The position numbers and the translations under genes were made by a program. A model generated the notes under the pieces. The model was not told the DNA's origin, did no database searches, and saw nothing but the letters and a program-made list of their open reading frames with translations. Shown one piece after another: positions 1 to 8,991 of a DNA stretch of 34,432 nt. Numbering within the stretch: the stretch's first letter is position 1; every line of letters starts with the position of its first letter. Source of the stretch: Prevotellaceae bacterium UBA1075 (GTDB lineage: Bacteria; Bacteroidota; Bacteroidia; Bacteroidales; Bacteroidaceae); assembly GCA_002316015.1 (NCBI GenBank), contig DCCS01000025.1, positions 1-34,432 of the forward strand, in the 5' to 3' direction.

Positions 1-50
1 GACCCTCTGCTTGTAAGGCAGACGCTCTGAACCAGCTGAGCTAAGCGTCC
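1..50 (-). tRNA. tRNA-Val (anticodon UAC), cut by window start
   Basis: Read on the minus strand from 50 downwards, the sequence gives an acceptor 5' strand GGACGCT, a D arm GCTC...GAGC and a perfect anticodon stem TCTGC/GCAGA around the loop CTTACAA. The anticodon is therefore UAC (valine). The window ends just after the start of the variable loop, so the T arm and the acceptor 3' strand are missing. A matching promoter lies at 111-141. Confidence 0.93.
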
Positions 51-110
51 AATCTTCGTTTCGCGGACTGACCTGCCTCGCCAGGCAGCGTTTGTTTCCG
101 TTTTCGATTG

Positions 111-141
111 CAAAGGTAGGGCGATTTGGCGTTCCCGCAAA
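111..141 (-). promoter_or_regulatory. Bacteroidetes-type promoter of tRNA-Val
   Basis: On the minus strand there is an exact -7 box TACCTTTG (118-111) and a -33 box TTTG (141-138) separated by 19 bp. This is the canonical Bacteroidetes sigma-ABfr arrangement, about 60 bp upstream of the tRNA-Val 5' end. Confidence 0.8.
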
Positions 142-548
142 GCGCAGCGGACTTTTTTTTGCACAAAACTCCTTTTTTGTTTCTCACTCCTTATATAATA
201 TTATGCGTGCGCCAGGCGACTGATAGTCTCTGCCTCCCCTGGACTGGGGAGAAGGCAGCGGTCCGGGGACGGTGCGGGTCATGGCGCAGGCTGCTTCGGG
301 CTCCAGGCACTTGCCGGGGGGACGTGAGGGGCGCTCCTGTGCCGCTCCCCGTCCTTTGGCACATGGCTCACACCGCAGGCCCCGGCCCGTGGCCATGGCC
401 TCCCGTTGGCGTGGGGATGGGGGAGGGGGCGGCGACACACGGGGCGTGCCCTGGTCTCCATGACAGGAACCGGGGGGGGACAGAGGCCGCGCGTGGCGCA
501 CCGCAGAGAAAAACGGGGCACGATGCGTTGCCTGTAGGATAAATTTCG
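142..548. other. GC-rich intergenic region without a recognisable gene
   Basis: About 400 bp between the tRNA promoter and the promoter of the phosphatase gene. The open frames here translate to low-complexity Pro/Arg/Gly-rich sequence typical of GC-rich non-coding DNA, and I recognise no protein family. A C- and G-rich block lies around 410-480. No RNA gene or clear terminator is visible. Confidence 0.5.
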
Positions 549-556
549 TACTTTTG
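528..556 (+). promoter_or_regulatory. Promoter of the PAP2-radA pair
   Basis: An exact -7 box TACTTTTG lies at 549-556, with a TTG at 528-530 as -33 element about 18 bp upstream. It sits about 85 bp before the preferred ATG at 640 and would transcribe the phosphatase gene and radA. Confidence 0.65.
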
Positions 557-639
557 CAGTACCAAATCGGGAATGGCGGAGGGGAGCATTGGACAATGTC
601 TGTCTGGCCGACCTTCCGGCGGCGAATAATCAGTCGAGA

Positions 640-2013
640 ATGTCTACAACCATATCGGACGTGTTGGTATTCATCCTTCACGTGGTGAGTCCAAAGTTCT
701 TCTTCTTCCTGTTTTTCACTCCTGCCCTGTCGGCAATGGAGGGTCGGCCCTCCCGCGTGGACAGCTTGGCAGGACATGGCGGGGTGTCCTGTGACTTTTC
801 GCAGGCCAGTGGAGCGCAAGTCGCGGGCTGTACTGTGGGCGCGGCATTGGCGGACGGTGACACGGCCTGTGTGCCCGGCGCGCCCATCCGCAGGCGGTTG
901 CTGGCCAACACACGGGGATACAGGCTGTTGGGCGTGGGGCTTCCGCTGACCATGGGCGGACTGGTGGCCATGAAGGGGGACAAGAGATTCCGCCAGTTGC
1001 GGAACGATTATTTTCCGCGCTACAAGCACACCGCCGACGACTACCTGCAGTATTCGCCCGCTGTGGTGATGGTGGGGCTGAAGGCGGCGGGAGTGCGCGG
1101 CCGTTCCTCGTGGGGCAGGATGCTCGTGTCCGACGCTTTCTCTGTGGCCGTGATGGCGGCCGTCACCAACGGGCTGAAGGAGAGCGTGCAGGTGCGCCGC
1201 CCCGACGGCTCCAACACCCGGTCGTTCCCCTCGGGGCACACTGCCACTGCCTTTATGACCGCCACAATGCTCACCAAGGAGTATGGCTACAAGAGCAAGT
1301 GGGTGGGCTTCGGCTCCTATGCGGTGGCCTCCGGTGTGGGACTGATGCGCATGGCCAACAACCGCCACTGGCTGAGCGACGTGATGGTGGGTGCGGGCAT
1401 CGGCGTCATGTCCACCGAGCTGGGCTACTTCCTCGCCGACCTCATCTTCAAGGACAAGGGCATCAACCGCCCTGTGGTGGAGCGGGAGGAGTTCCACCGC
1501 TGGGACAAGCCCTCGTTTCTGGGACTGCGGCTGGGCGGCTACATCCCCCTGCACCACTATGACCTGGGCACAGGCCAGAGGGTGGATGCTGCGGCGGGCT
1601 GTGCCGCAGGGGTCGAGGGGGCGTGGTTTGCCAACAGCTGGATAGGCGTGGGCGGGCAGGTGATGGGCACCAGTTACCGTGTGCTTGTCGAGGGTTCTCC
1701 CAGCCGCACCGCCCGTGCCCTGACGGTGATGGGCGGCCCCTACTTCTCGTATCCGCTCACCTCCAGGTGCTCGCTGGGCAGTAAGTTGGTCGCGGGATAT
1801 GTGCGCCTGTGCTCCATGACCCTGCCCGACCAGACTGTCCCGGCGCGCAACGGGGCCGACTTCGGCACGGGGCTCTCCTGCACCTACAAGTTGAGGCAGA
1901 ACTACACGATGGGGTTGCATGCCGAGTATCACCTGCTTCCGCCGCAGGCCACATACGACCGCCGGCTCCAGCACATGCTGTGGGCGGGCACCTCGTTCAA
2001 TATTGTCTTTTGA
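640..2013 (+). CDS. PAP2-family phosphatase with C-terminal outer-membrane-barrel-like domain
   Basis: The protein has 457 residues from the ATG at 640. A TTG at 589 would add 17 residues, but the ATG directly precedes a signal-like segment (hydrophobic core FFFFLFF, then PALSA around residue 32). The PAP2 phosphatase signature is complete: K180-x6-RP (187-188), FPSGH (196-200) and R237-x5-H243-x3-D247. PAP2 enzymes remove phosphate from lipids such as undecaprenyl pyrophosphate, phosphatidylglycerol phosphate or lipid A, usually on the periplasmic side. From about residue 300 onwards the sequence changes to alternating polar/aromatic strands rich in Gly and Tyr and ends in Phe, as in outer-membrane beta-barrel proteins. 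Such a chain would join a periplasmic enzyme to an outer-membrane barrel. The true substrate cannot be told from the sequence. radA follows after 15 bp, probably on the same transcript. Confidence 0.85.
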   Translation: MSTTISDVLVFILHVVSPKFFFFLFFTPALSAMEGRPSRVDSLAGHGGVSCDFSQASGAQVAGCTVGAALADGDTACVPGAPIRRRLLANTRGYRLLGVGLPLTMGGLVAMKGDKRFRQLRNDYFPRYKHTADDYLQYSPAVVMVGLKAAGVRGRSSWGRMLVSDAFSVAVMAAVTNGLKESVQVRRPDGSNTRSFPSGHTATAFMTATMLTKEYGYKSKWVGFGSYAVASGVGLMRMANNRHWLSDVMVGAGIGVMSTELGYFLADLIFKDKGINRPVVEREEFHRWDKPSFLGLRLGGYIPLHHYDLGTGQRVDAAAGCAAGVEGAWFANSWIGVGGQVMGTSYRVLVEGSPSRTARALTVMGGPYFSYPLTSRCSLGSKLVAGYVRLCSMTLPDQTVPARNGADFGTGLSCTYKLRQNYTMGLHAEYHLLPPQATYDRRLQHMLWAGTSFNIVF

Positions 2014-2028
2014 GAAACAGCGGCTTCT

Positions 2029-3444
2029 ATGGGCAAAAGCAGAAAAGTATATGTGTGCGAGAATTGCGGGCAGGAGAGCCTGCAATGGGTGGGGCGTTGC
2101 CCCTCGTGCCAGCAGTGGAACACGATGAGGGAGTTTGTCATACACGAGGACAAGCCCTCGCCGGGGGCGGCGAGAGCCGCCCTAAGGGCAGCGGGGCATG
2201 ACAGCGCGCCCAAGGCACGCCCTGTGCCCGTGTCCGAGATACACGCCGACGAGGAGCCGCGCATGGACATGGGCGACCGTGAGCTCAACCGCGTGCTGGG
2301 CGGAGGGCTGGTGCCGGGGAGCCTGGTGCTGCTGGGCGGCGAGCCCGGCATAGGCAAGAGCACGCTGGTGCTGCAGACTGTCCTGCGCCTTCGCGGCCGC
2401 CGCGTGCTGTACGTGAGCGGGGAGGAGAGCGCGCGCCAGCTCAAGCTCCGTGCCGACCGCCTGCTGCCTGCGCGGGACGGGCAGGGCGGTGGCCAGCCTG
2501 CCGGTGACCTGCTCGTGCTCACCGAGACCTCGCTCGAGCAGATATTCACGCAGATTGAGCAGACACACCCCGACCTGGTGGTCATCGACTCCATACAGAC
2601 CATACAGACCGGGACAGTGGACAGCGGCCCAGGCAGTCTCGCGCAGATACGCGAGTGTGCGGCCAGCCTGCTCAAGTATGCCAAGTGCGGCGGGGCCAGC
2701 ATCCTGCTCATCGGGCACATCAACAAGGAGGGCACCCTGGCAGGCCCCAAGGTGCTGGAGCATATTGTGGACACCGTACTGCAGTTCGAGGGCGACCAGC
2801 ACCACATGTACCGCATCCTGCGCAGTATCAAGAACCGCTTCGGAAGCACCAGTGAACTGGGCATCTACGAGATGCGCCACGACGGCCTGCGACAGGTGGC
2901 CAATCCCAGCGAACTGCTGCTCACCGACAACCGCGACGGGCTCTCGGGCGTGGCCATAGCCTGCACGGTGGAGGGCGTGCGCCCCTTCATGATAGAGACC
3001 CAGGCCCTGGTGAGCACGGCGGCCTATGGCACGGCCCAGCGCAGCACCACGGGGTTTGACGGACGCAGGCTCAACATGCTGCTGGCTGTGCTGGAGAAGC
3101 GGGTGGGATTCAAACTGGCCGCCAAGGACGTGTTCCTCAACATCGCGGGCGGCCTCAGGGTCACCGACCCCGCCATTGACCTGGGAGTCATCGCGGCGGT
3201 GCTGAGCAGCAATGTCGATACCCCCATCGATGTGGACACCTGCGTGGCGGGCGAGGTGGGGCTAAGCGGCGAGATACGCCCTGTTTCGCGCATAGAGCAA
3301 AGAATAGCGGAAGCCCAGAAGTTGGGCTTCCGCCGCATGCTGCTGCCGGCACACAACATGAACGGGATAGACCCGCGACAGTTCGATATCGGACTGGTGC
3401 CCGTGAGGCGAGTGGCCGAGGCCGTGCGCGAACTATTCGGATAG
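2029..3444 (+). CDS. radA: DNA repair protein RadA
   Basis: The protein is 471 residues, close to the usual RadA length. An N-terminal C4 zinc finger (C10, C13, C24, C27) is followed by a RecA-like ATPase core with Walker A GGEPGIGKST at about 103-112 and a Walker B-like DLVVIDSIQT near 180. The RadA-specific KNRFG motif is at 268-272, and a Lon-protease-like C-terminal domain runs from about 290. RadA promotes branch migration of recombination intermediates in the cytoplasm. The gene starts 15 bp after the PAP2 gene, which suggests cotranscription. Its 3' end overlaps the convergent oxidoreductase gene by 12 bp (3433-3444), leaving no room for a terminator between them. Confidence 0.97.
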   Translation: MGKSRKVYVCENCGQESLQWVGRCPSCQQWNTMREFVIHEDKPSPGAARAALRAAGHDSAPKARPVPVSEIHADEEPRMDMGDRELNRVLGGGLVPGSLVLLGGEPGIGKSTLVLQTVLRLRGRRVLYVSGEESARQLKLRADRLLPARDGQGGGQPAGDLLVLTETSLEQIFTQIEQTHPDLVVIDSIQTIQTGTVDSGPGSLAQIRECAASLLKYAKCGGASILLIGHINKEGTLAGPKVLEHIVDTVLQFEGDQHHMYRILRSIKNRFGSTSELGIYEMRHDGLRQVANPSELLLTDNRDGLSGVAIACTVEGVRPFMIETQALVSTAAYGTAQRSTTGFDGRRLNMLLAVLEKRVGFKLAAKDVFLNIAGGLRVTDPAIDLGVIAAVLSSNVDTPIDVDTCVAGEVGLSGEIRPVSRIEQRIAEAQKLGFRRMLLPAHNMNGIDPRQFDIGLVPVRRVAEAVRELFG

Positions 3445-4998
3445 CCACTCGGCGCAGGCCTCGGCACACCTTTCCCCGTCCACTCCTGCGCTCACGATGC
3501 CGCCCGCGTAGCCTGCCCCCTCGCCGCAGGGGAACAGTCCCTGCAGGCTTACGTGCTGCAGGGTGTCGGCCTGCCTGGTGATGCGCACGGGGCTGCTCGT
3601 GCGCGTCTCCACGCCCATCACCGTGGCCTCGGCGGTCAGAAACCCCCTCTTCTGCTTTCCCCAGATGGCGAAAACCTCCCGCAGGCGGCCCGACACTCCC
3701 TGCGGGAGCCACTCGTGCAGCGGGCTGGATTGCAGTCCGGGCGCGTAGGACGAGGCGGGCAAGGAGGCCGAGAGCCGTCCGCCCACGAAGTCGGTCATCC
3801 TCTGGGCGGGGGCTGTCTGGCTGCGGTGGGCCTGCAGCCAGCACGCGCGCTCCAGCCTTTCCTGCCATCGCATCATGGCCAGCGGGTCGTCGCCGGCCCC
3901 GATGTCCTCGGGCCGCAGTTCCACCACCATGCCGCTGTTGCTCCACGCGCCCCCCCGTCCGCTGGGGCTCATGCCGTTGACCACCAGTTGCTCCGGGCCG
4001 CTCGCGGCGGGCACCACAACCCCTCCGGGGCACATGCAGAAGCTGTACACCCCTCTGCCGTCCACCTGTCTTGCCATACTGTATTCGGCGGCGGGCAGCC
4101 ATTTGCCGCGCCCCTGGCGGCTGTGGTACTGTATCTGGTCAATCAGGCGCGCGGGATGTTCCAGCCGCACGCCCACGGCCAGCCCCTTGCACTCGATGTG
4201 CAGCCGCCTTCCGGCCAGGCACCGGTACACATCCCTGGCCGAGTGGCCGGTGGCCAGGATGACGGCCTCGCCCCTGAATTCCCTTTGCTTCCCGCTCACG
4301 GCATCCGTGGCCACGAGCCCCTCCACGCGGCCGTCGCGTGTGAGCAGGTCGGTCATGCGCGTCTGGAAATGCACCTCGCCCCCGCAGCGCAGGATGGTCA
4401 GGCGCATGTTCTCGATGACGCGGGGCAGGCGGTCGGTGCCGATGTGCGGGTGCGCGTCAGCGAGGATGCACTCCCTGGCCCCGTGCTGCACGAAGATGCG
4501 CAGGATGCGGTCGGTGTCCCCGCGCTTCTTGCTGCGCGTGAAGAGCTTGCCGTCGCTGTAGGCGCCCGCCCCGCCCTCGCCAAAGGCGTAGTTGCTCTCG
4601 GCGTTCACCTGCTGGTCGATGCGTATGCGTGCCACGTCCCTCTTCCTTTCCCTCACGTCCTTGCCCCGCTCGATGACCACCGGGTGCAGCCCCAACTCGA
4701 TGAGCCGCAGGGCCGCAAAGAGCCCGCCGGGCCCGGCCCCCACCACCAGCACCCGCCTGGCCTGGCTCACGTCCCGGTAGGCGACGGGCGTGAAGAGGGG
4801 CTCCTCGGGCTGCCCGTCCATGTAGGCGCGCACGGTGAGGTTGACATACACGGTTCGCTGCCGCGCGTCGATGCTTCGCCTCAGCACCCTCACGGCCTGT
4901 GGCTCGATGCCCCTGTCCCGCCTCAGGAAGGCGATGACGCTCTGCTCGTCGTAGGCGTCCTGGGGCAGTATTCTCAGATTAAGTTCCTGTGTCATCAT
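3433..4998 (-). CDS. FAD-dependent oxidoreductase (COG2509 type)
   Basis: The protein has 521 residues when started at the ATG at 4998 (a second ATG follows at 4995). The upstream extension of the open frame has no protein-like character and lies beyond the -7 box at 5013-5020. An N-terminal domain of about 80 residues precedes a Rossmann FAD-binding motif VVGAGPGG (about 85-92) with the expected acidic residue at the end of strand two (E110). Later segments match the uncharacterised FAD-dependent dehydrogenase family COG2509: a YAFGEGGAGAYSDGKL-type loop, the ATGHSARD motif and a C-terminal FPCGEGAGYAGGIVSAGVDG block that contacts FAD. The substrate is unknown. The gene is divergent from thrA and convergent with radA, overlapping its end by 12 bp. 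Confidence 0.9.
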   Translation of the reverse strand: MMTQELNLRILPQDAYDEQSVIAFLRRDRGIEPQAVRVLRRSIDARQRTVYVNLTVRAYMDGQPEEPLFTPVAYRDVSQARRVLVVGAGPGGLFAALRLIELGLHPVVIERGKDVRERKRDVARIRIDQQVNAESNYAFGEGGAGAYSDGKLFTRSKKRGDTDRILRIFVQHGARECILADAHPHIGTDRLPRVIENMRLTILRCGGEVHFQTRMTDLLTRDGRVEGLVATDAVSGKQREFRGEAVILATGHSARDVYRCLAGRRLHIECKGLAVGVRLEHPARLIDQIQYHSRQGRGKWLPAAEYSMARQVDGRGVYSFCMCPGGVVVPAASGPEQLVVNGMSPSGRGGAWSNSGMVVELRPEDIGAGDDPLAMMRWQERLERACWLQAHRSQTAPAQRMTDFVGGRLSASLPASSYAPGLQSSPLHEWLPQGVSGRLREVFAIWGKQKRGFLTAEATVMGVETRTSSPVRITRQADTLQHVSLQGLFPCGEGAGYAGGIVSAGVDGERCAEACAEWLSE

Positions 4999-5012
4999 GT
5001 AGAAATGCCCCG

Positions 5013-5043
5013 CAAAGTTATCTCCTTTCCCCGTTTCCCGCAA
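5013..5043 (-). promoter_or_regulatory. Promoter of the FAD oxidoreductase gene
   Basis: On the minus strand an exact -7 box TAACTTTG (5020-5013) has a TTG (5043-5041) 20 bp upstream as -33 element. The transcript would start only about 8 nt before the ATG at 4998, implying a nearly leaderless mRNA. This also supports the choice of the internal start. Confidence 0.65.
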
Positions 5044-5195
5044 GTTCCTCCCGCGCTTTGTGGGTGCAGGCGTAGGGCGCGGTCGTGCCGGCGGGCGGGA
5101 CACGCGCGGGTGCCCGGCGGCGGCATACCGTGGCAAAATGCGCCGTGGGGCGCGCAAAACACCTGCATTTTGCCTGCCATTCGGGAAAATCTTGT

Positions 5196-5203
5196 TACTT
5201 TTG
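5196..5203 (+). promoter_or_regulatory. -7 box upstream of thrA
   Basis: An exact TACTTTTG lies about 40 bp before the thrA ATG at 5244. A TTTG at 5169-5172 is somewhat far away (23 bp) for a standard -33 element, so only the -7 box is well supported. Confidence 0.55.
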
Positions 5204-5243
5204 CGGTGCGAACAAAGGCAAGTACAACAAGAAAGACAAAGGG

Positions 5244-7667
5244 ATGAAAGTACTAAAGTTTGGCGGGACATCTGTAGGTTCCGTGGACAGTATCCTGAGT
5301 GTGAAGCGCATCGTGGAGGCCCAGCGGGAGCCCGTCATCGTGGTGGTGAGCGCGCTGGGCGGAATCACCGACCAGCTGATACGCACCGGCATGATGGCCG
5401 TGGAGGGCGACCCGCTGTACCAGAAGTCCTTTTGGGAGATAGCCCAGAGGCACGAGGACATGATAAACGCGGTCATCACCGACAGCCACGCGAGGCAGGC
5501 CCTGCTGGGCATCGTGCATGACCTGCTGGAGGAGCTGCGCAGCATCTACCAGGGAGTCTATCTCATCCATGACCTCAGCCCGAAGACGCAGGCAGCCATC
5601 GTGTCCTACGGCGAGCGCATCAGCAGCCGCATCGTGGCCGCGCTGGTCAGCGGTGCCGAGTGGTATGACAGCCGCGCGTTTATCAAGACCGAGGTCAAGG
5701 GCGGCAAGAACTGCCTGGCCACGGAGCTCACCAGCCAACTGGTGAGGGAGAACTGGGCGACGCTGCCCCAGGTGAGCCTGGTGGGCGGTTTCATCAGCAG
5801 CGACGCCGTGAGCGGCGAGGTGACCAACCTGGGGCGGGGCGGCAGCGACTACACGGCCAGCATCATCGCCGCCGTGCTGGATGCCAGCGTGCTGGAGATA
5901 TGGACTGATGTGGACGGCTTCATGACGGCCGACCCCCGCGTCATCAGTACCGCCTATGTGATACCCGAGCTCAGTTATGTGGAGGCCATGGAGCTCTGCA
6001 ACTTCGGCGCCAAGGTCGTGTATCCCCCCACCATCTATCCCGTGTGCGTCAAGCACATCCCCATCCTCATCAAGAACACGTTCAACCCCGGGGCGCCCGG
6101 CTCCATCATCAAGGACGAGGTGAAGGCCGACTCGCGCGTCATCAAGGGCATATCCAGCATCAAGGGCACCTCGCTCATCACCGTGTCGGGACTGTCCATG
6201 GTGGGCGTGATAGGCGTGAACCGCCGCATCTTCACCTGCCTGGCCGACAATGGCATCAGCGTGTTCCTGGTGAGCCAGGCATCGTCCGAGAACAGCACCA
6301 GCATAGGTGTGCGGGACGAGGATGCCGGGGAGGCGTGCCGCGTGCTCAACGACGAGTTTTCCAAGGAGATAGAGGACGGGGCCATGTTTCCCATGCGTGC
6401 CGAGCAAGGTCTGGCCACCGTGGCCATCGTGGGAGAGAACATGAAGCACACGCCCGGCATCGCGGGCAAGCTCTTCAACGCCCTGGGACGCAGCGGCATC
6501 AGCGTGATAGCCTGCGCGCAGGGAGCCAGCGAGACCAACATCTCATTCGTCATCAGCGCCGCCTACTTGCGCAAGGCGCTCAACGTCATCCACGATTCTT
6601 TTTTCCTGAGTGAGTACCAGGTGCTCAACCTCTTCATCTGCGGGGTGGGCACTGTGGGCGGATCCCTGATAGAGCAGATACGCCACCAGCAGGCCAAGCT
6701 CATGCGCGAGCTTCGCCTCAAGCTGAATGTCGTGGGCATTGCCAGTGGGCACTATGCGCTGTTTGACCGCCGTGGCATCTCACTCGACAACTACAGGGAG
6801 CAACTGCAGAATGCCGAGCCAAGCAACATCCGGAGGCTGCATGACGAGGTGATAGGCATGAACATCTTCAACAGCGTCTTTGTCGATTGCACCGCCAGCC
6901 CCAGTGTGGCAGGGCTTTACCGCGACTTCCTGGACCACAACATCAATGTGGTGGCTGCCAACAAGATAGCCGCCAGCGGTGACTATGCCGACTACCGCGA
7001 GCTGAAGACGACGGCCCAGCGGCGTGGGGTGAAGTTCCTCTTCGAGACCAACGTGGGGGCGGGGCTGCCCATCATACGCACCATCAATGACCTGCGCAAC
7101 AGCGGCGACCGCATCCTGCGCATCGAGGCCGTGCTCAGCGGCACGCTCAACTTCATCTTCAACACCATCTCGGCACGGGTGCCCTTCAGCCGCACCGTGG
7201 CAATGGCCAAGGAGGAGGGCTACAGCGAGCCCGACCCGCGCATAGACCTGAGCGGCAAGGACGTGGTGCGCAAACTGGTGATCCTGGCCCGCGAGGCGGG
7301 CTACGAGGTGAGCCAGGAGGACGTGGAGGTGCACCCGCTCCTGCCCAAGGAGTTCTTCGAGGGCTCGCTCGAGGACTTCTGGAAGAACCTCCCCTCGCTC
7401 GACGCGGACTTCGAGCGCCGCCGGCAGAAGCTGGAGCGGGAGCACAAGGTGTGGCGTTTCGTGGCCAAGTTCGAGAACGGGCACGCCAGCGTGTCGCTTG
7501 AGGAGTTCAACAAGGAGCACTCCTTCTACGTGCTCGAGGGCTCCAACAACATCGTCATGCTCACCACCGAGCGCTACCACAAGTATCCCATGCTCATCCA
7601 GGGCTATGGGGCAGGAGCCTCGGTGACGGCGGCGGGCGTGTTTGCCGACATCATGTCGCTGGCTTGA
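5244..7667 (+). CDS. thrA: Bifunctional aspartate kinase / homoserine dehydrogenase
   Basis: The protein has 807 residues, close to the length of E. coli ThrA. The start is fixed by MKVLKFGGTSVG, the conserved aspartokinase N-terminus; the frame is open further upstream but reads as non-coding. The aspartokinase domain covers about 1-290, ACT regulatory domains about 310-455, and the homoserine dehydrogenase domain 462-807. The latter has the nucleotide-binding motif GVGTVGG (467-473), an NKIAAS segment and the catalytic-region motif SGTLNFIFN (about 631-639). The enzyme catalyses the first and third steps from aspartate to threonine, methionine and lysine precursors in the cytoplasm. ACT domains normally give threonine feedback inhibition in such fusions. 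It is the first gene of a thrA - homoserine kinase-like - thrC cluster. Confidence 0.97.
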   Translation: MKVLKFGGTSVGSVDSILSVKRIVEAQREPVIVVVSALGGITDQLIRTGMMAVEGDPLYQKSFWEIAQRHEDMINAVITDSHARQALLGIVHDLLEELRSIYQGVYLIHDLSPKTQAAIVSYGERISSRIVAALVSGAEWYDSRAFIKTEVKGGKNCLATELTSQLVRENWATLPQVSLVGGFISSDAVSGEVTNLGRGGSDYTASIIAAVLDASVLEIWTDVDGFMTADPRVISTAYVIPELSYVEAMELCNFGAKVVYPPTIYPVCVKHIPILIKNTFNPGAPGSIIKDEVKADSRVIKGISSIKGTSLITVSGLSMVGVIGVNRRIFTCLADNGISVFLVSQASSENSTSIGVRDEDAGEACRVLNDEFSKEIEDGAMFPMRAEQGLATVAIVGENMKHTPGIAGKLFNALGRSGISVIACAQGASETNISFVISAAYLRKALNVIHDSFFLSEYQVLNLFICGVGTVGGSLIEQIRHQQAKLMRELRLKLNVVGIASGHYALFDRRGISLDNYREQLQNAEPSNIRRLHDEVIGMNIFNSVFVDCTASPSVAGLYRDFLDHNINVVAANKIAASGDYADYRELKTTAQRRGVKFLFETNVGAGLPIIRTINDLRNSGDRILRIEAVLSGTLNFIFNTISARVPFSRTVAMAKEEGYSEPDPRIDLSGKDVVRKLVILAREAGYEVSQEDVEVHPLLPKEFFEGSLEDFWKNLPSLDADFERRRQKLEREHKVWRFVAKFENGHASVSLEEFNKEHSFYVLEGSNNIVMLTTERYHKYPMLIQGYGAGASVTAAGVFADIMSLA

Positions 7668-7706
7668 GCGAGGACGGCCGGGCCCGCGTGGGCTTGGCTT
7701 TTCTTT

Positions 7707-8951
7707 ATGTCTGTTATGAAACATCTCATCATACTGGGCGACGGCATGGCCGACTGGCCGTGCGACGAACTGGGCGGCAAGACGCTGCTCCAGCATGCCC
7801 ACACCCCGCACTTCGACTGGCTTGCGCGCCACGGGCGCAACGGCCTGCTCAAGACCGTGCCCGACGGTTTCCACCCCGGCAGCGAGGTGGCCAACAGCAG
7901 CATCCTGGGCTATGACCAGCACCTCGTGTATGAGGGGCGCGGCCCCCTGGAGGCGGCCAGCATAGGCGTGGAACTGGCTCCCGATGACCTGGCCATGCGC
8001 TGCAACCTGGTGAGCCTGGACGGCAGCCTGCTCAAGAACCACTCCTGCGGACGCCTGGAGACCGGGGAGGGCGATGTGCTCATACGCTACCTGCAGGAGC
8101 ACCTGGGCAATGAGCGCGTACACTTCTACACAGGCGTGCAGTACCGCCATCTGCTGGTCATCCGTGGCGGATGCAAGAACCTCCAGTGCACCCCCCCCCA
8201 CGACATCCCCGGCAAGCCCTGGCGCGAGCACCTGCCCAAGGCCGCCACGCCCGACGCGCGGGACACGGCCACGCTGCTCCGGCACCTGGTGCAGGAGAGC
8301 CAGAGGCTGCTCGCCACCCATCCGCTCAACCTTGGGCGTGTGGCCGCAGGCCAAGACCCCGCCAACAGCATCTGGCCGTGGGGTGGTGGCTACCGCCCCA
8401 TGATGACTCCCCTTACCCGCACGTATCCGCAAATCAGGCGCGGGGCGGTGATTACCGCCGTAGACCTCATTCGCGGCATCGGACGCTATGCCGGCTTGCG
8501 TGTCGTCGATGTGCCGGGAGCCACGGGCTTGTGGGACACCAACTACGAGGGCAAGGCCCGGGCGGCTGTGGATGCCCTGCAGACCGATGACTTCGTGTAC
8601 CTGCATGTGGAGGCCAGCGACGAGGCAGGCCACGATGGCAGCATCCCCCTCAAGCTGGACACCATACGCTCGCTCGACAGCCGTCTGCTCGCTCCCATCC
8701 TCGCGGCCCTGGACCCCCAGGGCACGGGCCAGTTGCAGGCCGCAGGCGAACCGGTGGCCATCGCCCTGCTGCCCGACCATCCCACGCCCTGCCACTTGCG
8801 CACCCACACCGGCGATCCCGTCCCCTTTGCCATCTACGCCCCGGGCATGGAGCCCGACCAGGTGACGGCGTTTGACGAGGAGGCCGCCAGGCAAGGCGCG
8901 TACGGCCTGCTGCAGGGCGAGGAGTTCATCAGGACGTTCATGGGAGTGTGA
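7707..8951 (+). CDS. Phosphoglycerate-mutase-like protein, proposed homoserine kinase
   Basis: The protein has 414 residues from the ATG at 7707; the ATG at 7716 (MKHLIILGDG) is an equally good start. It belongs to the alkaline-phosphatase superfamily branch of archaeal-type cofactor-independent phosphoglycerate mutase (ApgM, COG3635). Visible metal and catalytic residues are D12 in LGDGM, S65 in the NSSILGYD nucleophile loop, the H300-E302-D305-H309 cluster (HVEASDEAGHD), D357-H358 and H363/H367. The subfamily found next to thrA and thrC in genomes without thrB is described as the proposed homoserine kinase family (TIGR02535). Its position between thrA and thrC, with no other homoserine kinase here, strongly favours that role over glycolysis. 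The gap to thrA is 39 bp. Confidence 0.88.
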   Translation: MSVMKHLIILGDGMADWPCDELGGKTLLQHAHTPHFDWLARHGRNGLLKTVPDGFHPGSEVANSSILGYDQHLVYEGRGPLEAASIGVELAPDDLAMRCNLVSLDGSLLKNHSCGRLETGEGDVLIRYLQEHLGNERVHFYTGVQYRHLLVIRGGCKNLQCTPPHDIPGKPWREHLPKAATPDARDTATLLRHLVQESQRLLATHPLNLGRVAAGQDPANSIWPWGGGYRPMMTPLTRTYPQIRRGAVITAVDLIRGIGRYAGLRVVDVPGATGLWDTNYEGKARAAVDALQTDDFVYLHVEASDEAGHDGSIPLKLDTIRSLDSRLLAPILAALDPQGTGQLQAAGEPVAIALLPDHPTPCHLRTHTGDPVPFAIYAPGMEPDQVTAFDEEAARQGAYGLLQGEEFIRTFMGV

Positions 8952-8973
8952 GGAGGCGGGAGCCCCCTCCCAA

Positions 8974-8991
8974 CCTCCCCCAGGGGGGAGG
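8974..8991. repeat. GC-rich dyad after the homoserine-kinase-like gene
   Basis: CCTCCCCC (8974-8981) can pair with GGGGGAGG (8984-8991) 23 bp after the stop codon. There is no T tract, so it is not a convincing intrinsic terminator. A related C/G-tract arrangement occurs at 16793-16876, so this may be a dispersed intergenic element. Confidence 0.45.

Noticed and set aside
184..2145. Long minus-strand open frame (653 codons) opposite the phosphatase and radA
   Set aside because: It runs antisense to two well-recognised genes, is His/Arg/Pro/Ala-rich low-complexity sequence and matches no family. Long antisense frames are expected in GC-rich DNA with G/C third positions.
6780..8894. Minus-strand open frame of 704 codons opposite thrA and the kinase-like gene
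   Set aside because: Antisense to two genes with complete family motifs; no recognisable domain.
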